Shown piece after piece: positions 21,711-33,821 of a stretch of 64,000 nucleotides of DNA (its first letter is position 1; every line of letters starts with the position of its first letter). The DNA is from Siphonodentalium dalli (lineage: Eukaryota; Mollusca; Scaphopoda; Gadilida; Siphonodentaliidae). The notes under the pieces are model-generated. The model was not told where the DNA came from and did no database searches. It saw only the letters and a list, made by a program, of their open reading frames with translations. The DNA lies in the NCBI GenBank assembly GCA_032622095.1, contig CP136069.1, positions 34,324,194 through 34,388,193 on the forward strand, read 5' to 3'. A program made the translations under genes and the position numbers.

Positions 21711-21974
21711 TTTAGCCCTTCCATGATTGGAGCTGCCTGAAATTGTTGAAAACTCTGTACCAATGCAATCTCTTATATATGTGAGTCTCTCATAGGGAGC
21801 CTTGCTTTATATAAGAGAATACACATTGGCCTAACAATATTTACCTTGACCTTGTAAGCCAGTGCATTCTGTTATATAAGCAAGGCTCCCTGGGAGACTT
21901 GTGTAATTAAGTGAATGTATTGGCACAGGATCTTTAATGCTGCACCAGCGCAACTCCCGTCATGAAAGTATTAA
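21711..21974. mobile_element. Twin-hairpin TTAA MITE, copy 2
   Basis: It begins agcccttccatgattggagc and ends cccgtcatgaaagtattaa. The right end lies 21 bp before the first base of exon 6, so only attttgttgatttttgcag-type sequence separates element and exon. Confidence 0.75.
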
Positions 21975-21995
21975 TAATTTTGTTGATTTTTGCAG

Positions 21996-22109
21996 GTCAA
22001 TGAGTCTTCCAGAGCACCAATATGAAACACAACCTGTTGGCAATAAACCCGTGCAGAATCACATGGGAGCTTCCAGCGTCTACTACGAGGAAAAAGAGGA
22101 CTCAAGCTG
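21996..22109 (+). CDS. UNC80: UNC80-like exon 6
   Basis: The acceptor is gatttttgcag and the donor gtatgt starts at 22110. 114 bp: one base finishing Arg, 37 codons, then TG completed to Cys by exon 7. It reads SMSLPEHQYETQPVGNKPVQ, then a Ser/Glu-rich tail, so it is probably a flexible linker. It is squeezed between a MITE ending 21 bp upstream and another starting 28 bp downstream of the donor. Confidence 0.8.
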
Positions 22110-22137
22110 GTATGTTATTATACCCCCCCCCCCCCCT

Positions 22138-22537
22138 TTAACCCTTTACCCAACAAACCGGCCAAAACCGGCCAAATAAAGCTTCAACAGCCTAAAATAT
22201 CTTCGGTCTGTCTCAATAGAACCATACAAATATGGATATCATTGGAACCGGCTCATTGACCACATTATGATGGTTATAGTTATGCCCTGTGCCAATGCAT
22301 TCTCTTATATATGCGAGTCGACCATAGGTCGCCTCGCATATATAAGAGAATGCATTGGCCTAAAAAAAATCTTTTTTTAACACTTTTTACCATTTTTTCT
22401 TACATTCTTTAACAATTTTATCATTTTTAATGTGTTAAGCCAATGCATTCTCTTATATATGCGAGGCGACCTATGGTCGACTCGCATATATAAGAGAATG
22501 CATTGGCACAGGGCCCTTCTGTTGGGTAAAGGGTTAA
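22138..22537. mobile_element. TTAA-CCCTTTACCCAAC MITE (piggyBac-like), copy 1
   Basis: TTAA flanks and inverted ends CCCTTTACCCAACA / tgttgggtaaaggg bound 400 bp. Inside are two copies of the core hairpin (ccaatgcattctcttatata, then tgcgag and complement) separated by an AT-rich spacer. A second copy lies in opposite orientation at 39869-40318. A run of C precedes it. Confidence 0.82.
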
Positions 22538-22545
22538 AACAAAAG

Positions 22546-22935
22546 GGTATACTGTTTTGTACCTGTCCATCCATCCATGCAACTGTACAATATCTGTTCA
22601 TGAAATAACTTTGAACAGTAGTGCTCGAATCTCAAAATAATATGCTATGGATGTTCACTACTATGAGGATATTCAATGGAGTGTTCAATCGTTTTGTTCA
22701 TGTTTTCCATTCTAGAGTTATTGATCTTTGTTTGCCCGGAAATGTTGGCTTTTTGGTCCGTCTGATGTCTGTTCAGGTCATAACTTCAATGGTAATGCTT
22801 GGATCTCAATGTAATTTGGTATGGATGTTTACTACTATGAGGACATTCAATAGAGTGTTCATTCGTTCTGTTCGGATTTTCCGTTCTAGATTTGTTCATT
22901 TGTTGACCCCTTTATCTAATGGATTTTACCATCAT
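22546..22935. repeat. Relative of the 185-bp-unit insert
   Basis: It starts gtatactgttttgtacctgt like 12641 and contains about two units (gttcactactatgaggatat, then ccattctagagttattgatc). Confidence 0.65.
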
Positions 22936-23150
22936 AAATGTACACATCGAATGGTCTATTAGCCATCTGGAGGGTTGTTCTGAAACTAAAAGCAGATGAC
23001 AAACAGGCGAAAGAAAAGAGTTGCAGAAGTCTTATTTATTGGTGGGAAATATTCAGATAATAAGTTGAATAAACAATCTTGTTTACTCATTAACTTATTA
23101 TCTGAACATTTCCAAAGGGACCTCATCAATGAGTATTTAATATAGATATA
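22931..23150. mobile_element. Fold-back MITE related to 18662, reversed
   Basis: tgtacacatcgaatggtcta is followed by the fold-back centre ttcagataataagttgaata and its complement. Ends are diverged. Confidence 0.6.
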
Positions 23151-23639
23151 ATTTATTGCGATCCATGTTGTGGGTAAACTTTGGGTCAACAATTTAATCC
23201 TATAGATTTTATACTTCTTCACTGGTAAATGACATCATTTCACAAGCCAAACTTAATGATGTTATTGTCATTACGCTGTGGAAAAATTTAAATGAAGTGT
23301 TGTGAAAATGGTCCCAGATGGAGGCTATTATCTGGGATTTCATGCACATCTAACATTGTTTAAAACACTCTTTTTTTATATATCTGTATATATAACAGAG
23401 TAGGATCTGTCTTCGTGATTTTTTTCCCAGACCCCTGGACCGATTTTAACCAAATTTGGTGTGGTGACTCAGGACACCCTGATGGATGTTGTAACTTCAT
23501 AAGTTTTTTTTTATTTAGATTTTTTGTTAAAAAATTGTTCTTAAATTCAGCAAGGATTTCAATCGAAAAAGAAAAAAAAATTATTATAAAATAAGTAAAA
23601 ACAATTATTTTTAAATCAAAAATGTTTATATCTTTCAGT

Positions 23640-23911
23640 GCCAGACTTATTTTGTAGGTTTAGTGCCAGGGAATCTTACGTTTTTCATGGGCATCAAAAT
23701 TATTACTATGAATACTTGGTGATAGTTTTGAGTTATAACATGCCCCTAAGGTTTTTATCCAGTTTGTTTTTAAATTCGCTATAGCATGCTTAAGCATACC
23801 CAAAAAAAATTCAACCCAAAAAAAACAAACTTATTTTTATTTTTTTAGGGCCGATTTTACAGACCGTAAATTATGGCCGATGAGATCGGCCCCTGGCACT
23901 GAAAGGGTTAA
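23640..23911. mobile_element. TTAA MITE, GAGTGCCAGG family (diverged)
   Basis: It ends gagatcggcccctggcactg, then aaagggttaa, the complement of the start of the element at 35019. The other end (cagtgccagacttattttgt) is diverged. Confidence 0.5.
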
Positions 23912-24314
23912 ACGATCAAAATGTCCGTAAAGAACACAAAAGGGGTGCTACAATGTTCAAGATCGAAATGTGCTCAAGGGGTCACAGGCCCCTAGTGCAC
24001 ATAGGGACCCTGTTTCAGCAAGTCATATAAAACAATATTCACAAAGCAGTTTATGAATAGAATTAATTATTTTCTCAGAAATAGCATTTATAATTGCCTG
24101 TTTCTATCATGTTGCCTCCGAAACATTGATATTTAAGGGGACATTGAGCCTCCTGCACTCAGTCATATTTTGTAGTTGGGGTATATCAATTCTGGCACAA
24201 ATTGTCGCCCACCTTGGAAATTGATTGATAGCTACAGAATGTTTCATGTAAAGTTTGTTTTTGCATATTAGAGAATTGATCACACCATACATCTGTATTT
24301 CTTTAAAATTACAG

Positions 24315-24528
24315 CCGCCACGCTGAAGAAGGGCGCAGAAAAGCGCACCAACAACCTGACGTCGATGACGAGGTGGAGAGAGCAGAATTTCGTAAACCTA
24401 GAGACTTCCTGCTCCTAATCTCCACTGAGTTCTACTCACTGTCTCTAAACCGACTGAAGGAAATCAGACGAGTACTGGGAGACCCTACATTCAAACCTCC
24501 GGAGCTCCTCGATGCCAAGAACCACAAT
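24315..24528 (+). CDS. UNC80: UNC80-like exon 7
   Basis: The acceptor is ttaaaattacag. 214 bp: one base finishing Cys, then 71 codons, ending in phase 0. A polar start (RHAEEGRRKAHQQPDVDDEV) is followed by FRKPRDFLLLISTEFYSLSL and RLKEIRRVLGDP, again helix-rich. The donor is GTACAG rather than GTAAGT. Its second and third bases are the TA target of a MITE that begins at intron position +4. Confidence 0.87.
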
Positions 24529-24531
24529 GTA

Positions 24532-24671
24532 CAGTAATGCCCTAAGTATTCGACCCCTTAACCACAGCAGAATTATGGGTAACTTTTCAGGATTTAGTCG
24601 GAAATATGGCTTGTTGCCATTCATCGGAAAGCTCTCTGTGGTTGAGGGGTCGATTATTTAGGGCATTACTG
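24532..24671. mobile_element. TA-MITE (CAGTAATGCC family), copy 3, at a splice donor
   Basis: CAGTAATGCCC and gggcattactg are flanked by TA at 24530-24531 and 24672-24673. The left TA supplies donor positions +2 and +3, and the MITE itself positions +4 to +6 (CAG). The right arm is mostly deleted, leaving 140 bp. Confidence 0.88.
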
Positions 24672-24795
24672 TATTATTTTATTATTCATTCATATTTTTA
24701 AATTTATTTTAATTTGTTTATTTTGAATTTGCATACAGTGGTGTTCGAATTTACAACACCTTTTGTTGGTTTCATTCAGATAGTCTTTACCACTC

Positions 24796-25312
24796 CTGGA
24801 CAAGTGGTCCTGCTTATCTGCTATGATGTTGGTGGTCCTGCTGAATTGATATGATGCTTGTATGGCAAATTGATGCCATTACAAAAAAGTACCACTATTT
24901 TTCTAAAGTTGTCATTTTCGTGGTGTTTGGCTAATCCAAGCCATTTGAGAAAAAGCCATTGTCTGTATGAAACATTCAAGACATATATTTTTTTTGAAAA
25001 ATTTAATAATTGCTGTGCCGATGTCTGCAAAATTAAGTGCACAGCCATCTTGACTATAGTCAATTTCCAACTACTAATACAACCAATATTAAAATATTTT
25101 CAAGTTATGTTTTTGAATGTTTGATACACATAATGGATTTTCCTGGATATGTTCAGATTGTCCAAACTCCGAGAAAATTAGAACTTTAGATAAAATAACT
25201 GTACTTTGTCTTAACAGCATAAGTTTGCCATAACAGCATCATATCAATTCAGCAGGACCCACCAGTATCATAGCACATTTGCAGGACCACTTGACCAGGG
25301 GGTATTTACATA
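24796..25312. mobile_element. Inverted-repeat element
   Basis: The left end (ggacaagtggtcctgc, then ggtggtcctgctgaattgat) is mirrored at the right end (atcaattcagcaggacccac, then gcaggaccacttgaccag). Interior AT-rich and non-coding. Confidence 0.65.
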
Positions 25313-25763
25313 AGATGATGTTTGCTACCGTTGGCCACTGAAATATTGTAATTTTCATCTTCGGTGAAGTGTAAAAAATTCGGAAACTTTGTTGCGTGCT
25401 GGTTCAATTTTATTTGAAATCCATAACACTGAGGCAGGATTCCCACTATCGGTAATCTGTATTTTATAACTAGTTATATACCTCAAAAGCCTGTCAAAAT
25501 TATGTGCATGGAATTGCCCTCTTGTTTTAACAGAAACTCAGAACCATGGCTATTTCGGGTCCAATCTGGTCTGTGCTGGAACTGAAAACATTTTAAAGGC
25601 ACGGATGGCCTTGGTTGTAGGTTATAATTTAGAAACAAAAGTTACTAAATTATGAGTTTGGTCAAGAATATACTAAAAGTATTTGTATAATGATAGTATG
25701 AATATGATATTATCCACAAAACACACTTATACGAGCTGAGCGTTTGTTTATATAAAACACATA

Positions 25764-25970
25764 AAGAGTGTGTGATGAGCAAAACACTCAACACTGTGGC
25801 TATTTTTTGGGAGAGTGATTCACAGTGACCATACAACACTGAAATATTGAGTGGCGAGGATTAGCGAGCACTATACTGGTATGTTGTAAACAATTTGTGG
25901 CAGTTTTAAACAAAGTTCACATAGTGGGGTCTCCTCAGTGTTGAGTGTTTTGCTTATCACACACTCCTTA
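25764..25970. mobile_element. Small inverted-repeat element
   Basis: gagtgtgtgatgagcaaaac, then actcaacactg on the left is mirrored by cagtgttgagtgttttgctt, then atcacacactc on the right; about 206 bp in all. The stretch 25313-25763 shows nothing recognised. Confidence 0.7.
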
Positions 25971-26154
25971 CATACTATACTGTAACATAACATGTCTTTT
26001 GTTTTTCTAACGCAGCGTACAATCTTGACAATAACATGCTATTTATGTGATATTTCTGTCTATAGTTTAAAAAAAATTCTGTTTAAGGCGGTTTTAACAT
26101 TATCTTCAATGATCATTTACTTCTCTCACTAGATATTCTATTTATTATCCACAG

Positions 26155-26234
26155 AGATTAGCTGAGATTGCGAATACTCTGCTGAAGTTGGCTGCATATG
26201 ATCAAGAGACTATGTCTGGTCCGGGACTACAAAG
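26155..26234 (+). CDS. UNC80: UNC80-like exon 8
   Basis: The acceptor is ttattatccacag and the donor gttagt starts at 26235. 80 bp: 26 codons plus AG, completed to Arg by exon 9. It reads RLAEIANTLLKLAAYDQETM, then SGPGLQ. A short helix typical of the repeat scaffold. It joins exon 7 in phase 0. Confidence 0.85.
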
Positions 26235-26482
26235 GTTAGTCGCTGTTTCTTAAAGTATTATTTGAATTTATTAGTCAACTATCATCGAATATAACTCAAA
26301 CTCAAACCTATTTTAATATGAACATCTCTAACAAGTCACACACATTTTATTACATGCAAGAATTCTGAACGACGCTATCACAATGTGGTTAGACTTTTCC
26401 TGGCTAACCTTATCTATCATCGACTATATTGTACCAAACCAATAAACTCTGTAAACATTGATACAGAGGAATGTTGCTTTAT

Positions 26483-26746
26483 TTAAACCATTCCATGACT
26501 GGATCTTCTTAAAATTATGCGAAAACCCTGTGCCAATGCATTATCTTATATATGTGAATCTCCCATAGGGAGCCTCGTATATATATAAGAGAATACATTG
26601 GCCTAACAATATTAACTTGACCTTGTAAGCCAGTGCATTCTCTTATATATGCAAGGCTCCATATGTGAGACTCGCATTTATAAGAGAATGCACTGGCACA
26701 GGATCTTTAATGCTGCATCAGCGCAGCTCCCGTCATGAAATGGTTA
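26483..26746. mobile_element. Twin-hairpin TTAA MITE, copy 3
   Basis: It runs from tttaaaccattccatgactg to cccgtcatgaaatggttaa, with both core hairpins present. Confidence 0.75.
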
Positions 26747-27442
26747 AGAGTAAAAATGTTCCTATTTCAGCAGATTTCAGTAAAATATTTTACTTGAATG
26801 ACCATCCGTCAGTTTCCAACCATGAGAAATTTTGTTTTCAATTAAAGGAACCCACAGCACTCATGGTGGGTAAATGTGCAAAAAATATAAAACTATAATA
26901 AAATGTAAAATATCACCACCAAGAACATGGAGAAATAGATAAAATTTGTTCTTTAAATATATTCATTATTTCTAACGAAATTTCACGTGTTGAAACCATT
27001 ATTTTGTAAACAAATCTGTTATAGCGAATTGTCAACAAGTTCAAATAGTTTAATCTAAACTTGTTTAAATGTGATTTTCAAAATATTTTACTTGAATGAC
27101 CATCCGTCAGTTTCCAACCATGAGAAATTTTGGTCTAGTTCAAGAGGTTGTTGCAAATTTTCAGTTTGACACCCCCCACCCCAAAAATAAAAACCATCTA
27201 GTCTTGTCCCAGCCAAATAAAGGAGGAACCAGTCACAAAGGGGGTACATATTAATTGCTAGGAGATGAATTTGAGTGCTGAAATATATATTCATTAATTT
27301 TACAGCCTCTGCTTATGCTTGAACACACACACAAGAACATACCTTTTTCTCTTCTTTAAATGTGAAAAATATAATGATTGAAAAATGAAAGACACTCTTA
27401 TGTGATCATGAATAAATGTTCAAAATAACTGCACAAATAGAA

Positions 27443-27968
27443 CAAGCCTGAGTTTAATGTGCCTGTCATTTGCAGAATGAGGTCCCCAGAGGGAGAATTT
27501 AGTGATGCTATCGCGCATAGCAGGCTAGCATCACCAAATTCACCCGCTTGGGACCTCATGCATGGCCTCATCTGCTGTTGGAGACATAGACTCAGATTGA
27601 GGTTCCCCAAATGGTGAATATTGTGATGTCCACCCATTGGGAACCTCGATTATGCAATGTGTTGTCTGCCAAATAGAATCTATGTGAAGAAGTTGCTATA
27701 GAAATTTGGTAATAAAGAAACTTTCCAGAGAAGATGAGGCCTAAGCGCAATGAGGTCCCCAGAGGGTGAATTTAGTGATGCTAGCCGCAATGTGGGATAG
27801 CGTCACTAAATTCACCATCTAGGGACCTCATTCTGCTTATACATCAGCGGAATGAGGTTCCCAGAGGGTGAATTTGGTGATGCTAGCCTGCTATGCGGGG
27901 TAGCATCACTAAATTCACCCTCTGGGGACCTCATTCTGCAAATGACAGACACACTATTTCAAGGCTTG
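27443..27968. mobile_element. Fold-back MITE, GAGGTCCCC family (best copy)
   Basis: The ends caagcctgagtttaatgtgc and its inverted form (cacactatttcaaggcttg) bound 526 bp with three fold-back units. In one unit gaggttcccagagggtgaat faces its near-complete complement. 26750-27442 shows only a short local duplication (ttttacttgaatgaccatcc at 26788 and 27086). Confidence 0.78.
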
Positions 27969-29300
27969 TCTTTTGGCCTTAGATATGTTCTCAAATAAAA
28001 CTGTCATTTGATTTGATTTTTCCCCTCATTCATCACAAGATCATATGAATAAGATTTTATTTTAATACACTGAGTGAGCAATTTTGACAATTCAATAAAG
28101 GTTTGACAATTTTTTTGATTTTCTCTTCACGCATTGTCGAATAATGAGTTACACGTCCCAACGTCACGCCAATTCAGCCCAATATTGTGGGCATGGGGAT
28201 TGCCTAGATTGGTACCCAAATAAATTATGTTGTTAAAGTGCATTGACAAATACATAATCTTGAGTATATTCTCCACACTATAATAGAAAAATACAAAGGA
28301 ATGGACACATGATTCAATCCAAATGGTTTATTTAAAAAACACTCCCGCAAGAAACGCCCACTGATAATGTGCGCACAAAATATGTACCTGTAAACACGTT
28401 GTTGGCAATTGGGGCGCACAATGGGGACTGTCATTTATCATGGGTATAACTATTACCCATTCGGTAATACATAAATGACATTCATTGCAAATTCAAACAG
28501 AATATATCTTAGATTTAGTATTAGTATCAATTGACCATTTATCGAATGTTGTCATTGAACTTATTGATCAGCTGATGACGATGAAAAAATCTAGGAACCT
28601 TGTCGACGTCATAGCAGCAATGATAAAATACTGTAGCACAAATGTATGTGTATCGGCCGTTTTGTTCTCTCATTTGATTAATAAAATTATTATTCTGCGC
28701 GCTTTAACACTGCGAAATACTCCAGTAAATTGGCCATATCATGATGTGAAAAATCAAAGAAATGACATTGTGTTACATTAGTTACTTTTATTTGAACACA
28801 GAGTTCACGAGACATACACGGCTATTTTTAAATTGAAAGTGCGCGCATCAATTCGGAATAGTGCGCGAGGCATTTACCGCGAATTAGTTATCAGCACTGT
28901 CTTGTCATTTTATATTGAATATGATTGCTCAAAATTTAACTAAGAGAATCGTAGGATACAATGTAGGCACGAAAAAATTGTTTAATTTATTAATTGCACA
29001 AGATCTGTGCTGTGCGATTGTATTGACTGCAATGTCAGGTCAAAAACCGGTGAAACAAAAGTAAACAAAACACACGTGCGATGTAATCGATGGTACAATG
29101 TGGACTAGTGTGGACTAATAATGCAGACAGTTGTAACTGAATTTACACGTAACTATCCAAGAATTAATATGTCACTTGATGATTTATTTTATGTTTCATT
29201 TCACCACGTAGCCATTGATTAAACTATTAATAAATCACCCAATTTCGTGATGTGGTTTTCCGACAGAGAAATTGAAACTGAAAGTCACATTGATCTGTTA
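27969..29300. other. Intronic stretch without recognised features
   Basis: AT-rich sequence. An open frame of 98 codons at 28485-28781 has no recognisable similarity and no splice support, so it is not called. Confidence 0.4.
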
Positions 29301-29310
29301 TTTAAACAAA

Positions 29311-29627
29311 ACTTACCTTTTGTTTGTTTATCACATTTATTGTTTTAAAATATAAATATAAAACCTAATAAATATTCACCATACTATCATGCTTGGTGAG
29401 GGGGATTCACAACTCTGAAAAAAATTACTCCCAGTCACATCCATGCAGATGTACATAATTTCATAAAACAAGAGCCACCATACAATTTAGTAATAATACA
29501 TTTTTTTTCCCAATAACTTTGACGTCACCAGAAAGTTCTGTTGGCTGGGGTGGCGACGTTCTCTCTTGTCAGCATTGGCTGGAGGTAATGACGTTAGTCA
29601 TATTACTGTTGGGTAAAGGGTTAAACT
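29311..29627. repeat. Dispersed repeat ending GTTGGGTAAAGGGTTAA, copy 1
   Basis: Matches 62951-63256 over its whole length (aacttaccttttgtttgttt, then aacaagagccaccata, then ggctggggtggcgacgttct). The right end is the same gttgggtaaaggg terminus as in the 22138 MITE, so it may be a larger relative. The left end is not clear. Confidence 0.7.
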
Positions 29628-29813
29628 CAGGCTTGAAATAGAAATTAGATGAATAGATGCATGATTTCACAACCAAAATTTAGTGATAAAATGTTCAACA
29701 CAGGGAATGGTGGACTCATTTGCTGATTAGTAGAATATATACATGCTAATTATTATTGGATTGACACTCATGGAAGGATGGATAATTGACTGATAATTGT
29801 GCAATTATTTCAG

Positions 29814-29937
29814 ATATATTTTAGAGATTCTTCCCGCTACAGACTGGACACAGGAGGCGGTGAGACCCGCGCTGAACCTCATACTGAGGAGGTTAGACCG
29901 TCTCTTCAATAAAATATCCAAGAAGGCTGTTCTCAAG
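29814..29937 (+). CDS. UNC80: UNC80-like exon 9
   Basis: The acceptor is caattatttcag and the donor gtacag starts at 29938. 124 bp: one base finishing Arg, then 41 codons ending phase 0. It reads YILEILPATDWTQEAVRPAL, then NLILRRLDRLFNKISKKAVL, two strong helices. The last six exon bases and the first 70 bases of the intron were later copied to 32012. Confidence 0.88.
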
Positions 29938-30202
29938 GTACAGACTATGTTAATGTTTACTCAATCTTTAGAAATCTCACATATCTCCAATATATTAGTG
30001 TTAGATTCTGAATAAGAGTTTTAGGCTGGATCTCGTCGCGTATCGTAGTGATATGTTCTGCGTAAGAGTGTTAGACTGGCTCTCGTCGCGTATCGTAGTG
30101 ATATGTTCTGAGTAAGAGTTTTAGGCTGGATCTCGTCGCGTATCGTAGTGATATGTTCTGAGAAAGAGTTTTAGGCTGGATCTCGTCACGTATCATAGTG
30201 AT

Positions 30203-31370
30203 CAGTGTTCGCGCTGTCGGTAGCCAAATTAGCCAATGGCTAATATTTTTCGAATTTGGCTAATAAAAATTTCATTTGGCTAAACTTTTGGCTAAACTTT
30301 TTTTGAACCCAAATGGAGACTGAAAGCATTGGAGCCAGAAAGCTAATTAATAAAAGCGCTCAATAGATCGACATTCAAGACAAAGTTAGGTGACGAAAAT
30401 ATTTCATTATTTTCGTACTTATGAAATATCGTACAAAGGGAAACCCGATCGACAACTCTATCAACCAAGCGATCACAAAGTGATATGCAATCATCTTTAG
30501 TTTTCACAAGACGGACATTCAAAGACGCATGGACATTAAACCGACCGTGGTTGAATTATGACAATGTGAAGAAAGCAATGTTTTGTAAAGTGCATTGACG
30601 CCGGTATATAAGCAATTTGTTCGTAACAGGCTGTTTTAATCTGGAGAAAGATTACGTCACTCTGCACGAAGCAGCAAAAGGTCATTATTAATTATTACAT
30701 TTAATCCCCTAATCCCCCATTCAGCCCATTGTCTGTCTGGTCACTCACGGCGCTCCTGCACAATGCATGTTTATGATGACATTGTATTTTTGACGTTCAA
30801 GGTTTATGAGCACCAAGTGTAAGACAATAGCTTAATCAGCCAAATGTGAATCACGACAGATATTTTGTGGCTATTTGTTGTCAATACCGATACAGTCAAA
30901 ATAATACGCATGCTTTTATGACATTGTAATTTGATAATGGCGTAACAATATTAAGTTATTAGTTTCCAGATGTCACTTAGATATTTTCGCAAGGATAAAT
31001 ATTTATTGATTTAAAAAAAGATATTGATATAAAACAAAAAAATAATGACATTAAGAAGGACAATCCCGGGTTACCCCCTCCAAATCACTCTTTCACATAA
31101 AGATTAATCAATTTTTAATAAATGATATATATAAAAATACTTCTAGTTCATCAAAATTATTTAAATTATTGTGTATTTTACCTGTGTATGTTAGATTTTA
31201 CGTTTTAGTCATTAATTGTGAACTGACCAGAAAACGATGATTTAATTTGGCCAAAGTTTTTTTTAATTTGGCCAAAAAACATTTATCTAAAGTTTTTTTC
31301 ATTTGGCTAATATAATTTTCATTGGGCTAAACTTTTGGCTAAAGTTTTTTTCGGTCCAGCGCGAACACTG
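30203..31370. mobile_element. hAT-like element in the satellite
   Basis: TIRs are CAGTGTTCGCGCTG and cagcgcgaacactg. Flanking octamers are atagtgat and gtagtgat, an 8-bp target duplication with one mismatch, lying in the repeat unit. Subterminal repeats based on atttggctaa occur in both halves. It has no transposase frame. Confidence 0.82.
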
Positions 31371-32011
31371 GTAGTGATATGTTCTGAGTAAGAGTGTTAG
31401 ACTGGCTCTCGTCGCGTATCGTAGTGATATGTTCTGAGTAAGAGTGTTAGACTGGCTCTCGTCGCGTATCGTAGTGATATGTTCTGAGTAAGAGTGTTAG
31501 ACTGGATCTCGTCGCGTATCGTAGTGAGATGTTCTGAGTAAGAGTGTTAGACTGGATCTCGTCGCGTATCGTAGTGATATGTTCTGAGTAAGAGTGTTAG
31601 ACTGGATCTCGTCGCGTATCGTAGTGATATGTTCTGCGTAAGAGTGTTAGACTGGATTTCGTCGCGTATCGTAGTGAGATGTTCTGAGTAAGAGTGTTAG
31701 GCTGGATCTCGTCGCGTATCGTAGTGATATGTTCTGAGTAAGAGTGTTAGACTGGATCTCGTCGCGTATCGTAGTGATATGTTCTGAGTAAGAGTGTTAG
31801 ACTGGATCTCGTCGCGTATCGTAGTGATATGTTCTGAGTAAGAGTGTTAGACTGGCTCTCGTCGCGTATCGTAGTGATATGTTCTGAGTAAGAGTGTTAG
31901 ACTGGATCTCGCCGCGTATCGTAGTGATATGTTCTGAGTAAGAGTGTTAGGCTGGATCTCGTCGCGTATCGTAGTGATATGTTCTGAGTAAGAGTGTTAG
32001 GCTGGATCTCG

Positions 32012-32085
32012 TCTCAAGGTACAGACTATGTTAATGTTTACTCAATCTTTAGAAATCTCACATATCTCCAATATATTAGTGATAG
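32012..32085 (+). repeat. Copy of the exon 9 end and its splice donor
   Basis: tctcaaggtacagactatgt, then taatgtttactcaatcttta copies 29931-30003, joined directly to a truncated satellite unit. The copied donor GT is at 32019. The start of the array was therefore duplicated together with the exon boundary. Confidence 0.85.
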
Positions 32086-33558
32086 ATTCTGAATAAGAGT
32101 TTTAGGCTGGATCTCGTCGCGTATTGTAGTGATATGTTCTGCGTAAGAGTGTTAGACTGGCTCTCGTCGCGTATCGTAGTGATATGTTCTGCGTAAGAGT
32201 GTTAGACTGGCTCTCATCGCGTATCGTAGTGATATGTTCTGAGTAAGAGTGTTAGACTGGCTCTCGTCGCGTATCGTAGTGAGATGTTCTGAGTAAGAGT
32301 TTTAGGCTGGATCTCGTCGCGTATCGTAGTGATATGTTCTGCGTAAGAGTGTTAGACTGGCTCTCGTCGCGTATCGTAGTGATATGTTCTGAGTAAGAGT
32401 GTTAGACTGGCTCTCGTCGCGTATCGTAGTGATATGTTCTGAGTAAGAGTTTTAGGCTGGATCTCGTCGCGTATCGTAGTGATATGTTCTGCGTAAGAGT
32501 GTTAGACTGGCTCTCGTCGCGTATCGTAGTGAGATGTTCTGAGTAACAGTTTTAGGCTGGATCTTGTCGCGTATCGTAGTGATATGTTCTGAGTAAGAGT
32601 GTTAGACTGGCTCTCGTCGCGTATCGTAGTGATATGTTCTGCGTAAGAGTGTTAGACTGGATCTTGTCGCGTATCGTAGTGATATGTTCTGAGTAAGAGT
32701 GTTAGACTGGATCTCGTCGCGTATCGTAGTGAGATGTTCTGAGTAAGAGTGTTAGACTGGCTCTCGTCGCGTATCATAGTGATATGTTCTGAGTAAGAGT
32801 GTTAGACTGGATCTCGTCGCGTATCGTAGTGATATGTTCTGAGTAAGAGTGTTAGACTGGCTCTCGTCGCGTATCGTAGTGATATGTTCTGAGTAAGAGT
32901 GTTAGACTGGATCTCGTCGCGTATCGTAGTGATATGTTCTGAGTAAGAGTTTTAGGCTGGATCTCGTCGCGTATCGTAGTGATATGTTCTGAGTAAGAGT
33001 GTTAGACTGGATCTCGTCGCGTATCGTAGTGATATGTTCTGAGTAAGAGTGTTAGACTGGATCTCGTCGGGTATCGTAGTGATATGTTCTGAGTATGAGT
33101 GTTAGACTGGCTCTCGTCGCGTATCGTAGTGATATGTTCTGAGTAAGAGTGTTAGACTGGATCTCGTCGCGTATCGTAGTGATATGTTCTGAGTAAGAGT
33201 TTTAGGCTGGATCTCGTCGCGTATCGTAGTGATATGTTCTGAGTAAGAGTGTTAGACTGGCTCTCGTCGCGTATCGTAGTGATATGTTCTGAGTAAGAGT
33301 GTTAGACTGGCTCTCGTCGCGTATCGTAGTGATATGTTCTGAGTAAGAGTTTTAGGCTGGATCTCGTCGCGTATCGTAGTGATATGTTCTGAGTAACAGT
33401 TTTAGACTGGATCTCGTCGCGTATCGTAGCGATAGGTTCTGAATAAAAGTGTTAGGCTGACTCTCATCGCGTAGTCTCGATTTTACTATATCTTACTATA
33501 TCTGTGCTTGTGATAATATAAAATAAGCTAAATTCGCACAGTTCAAATAGGCTGACAC

Positions 33559-33821
33559 CTAACCCTTCCATGAATGGAGCTTCCTGAAATTTTGCGAAAA
33601 CCCTCTGCCAATACATTCTCTTTTATATGGAGTCTCCCATAGGGAGGCTCGCATATATAAGAGAATGCATTGGCCTAAGAATATGTACAGGTTACCTTGT
33701 AAGCCAGTTCATTCTCTTATATATGTGAGGCTCCCTGTGAGAGACTTGCACAGATAAGAGAATGCACTGGCACATGATATTTAATGCTGCACCAGCACAG
33801 CTCCCATCATGAAAGGGTTAA
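33559..33821. mobile_element. Twin-hairpin TTAA MITE, copy 4
   Basis: It runs from taacccttccatgaatggag to ctcccatcatgaaagggtta, then a. Both hairpins are present. Confidence 0.8.

Larger units (their letters stand above)
29998..33475 (+). repeat. 50-bp satellite array in intron 9, about 45 units
   Basis: The unit is gttctgagtaagagtgttag, then actggatctcgtcgcgtatc, then gtagtgatat. There are about 4 units before the hAT-like element at 30203, about 13 after it, and about 28 after a larger duplication at 32012. Variants (gagtaagagt/gcgtaagagt, ggctgg/gactgg) recur in blocks, which suggests higher-order copying. Confidence 0.92.

Noticed and set aside
28485-28781. 98-codon frame in intron 8
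   Set aside because: No splice sites in the right phase, no similarity recognised, and the flanking host exons join without it.
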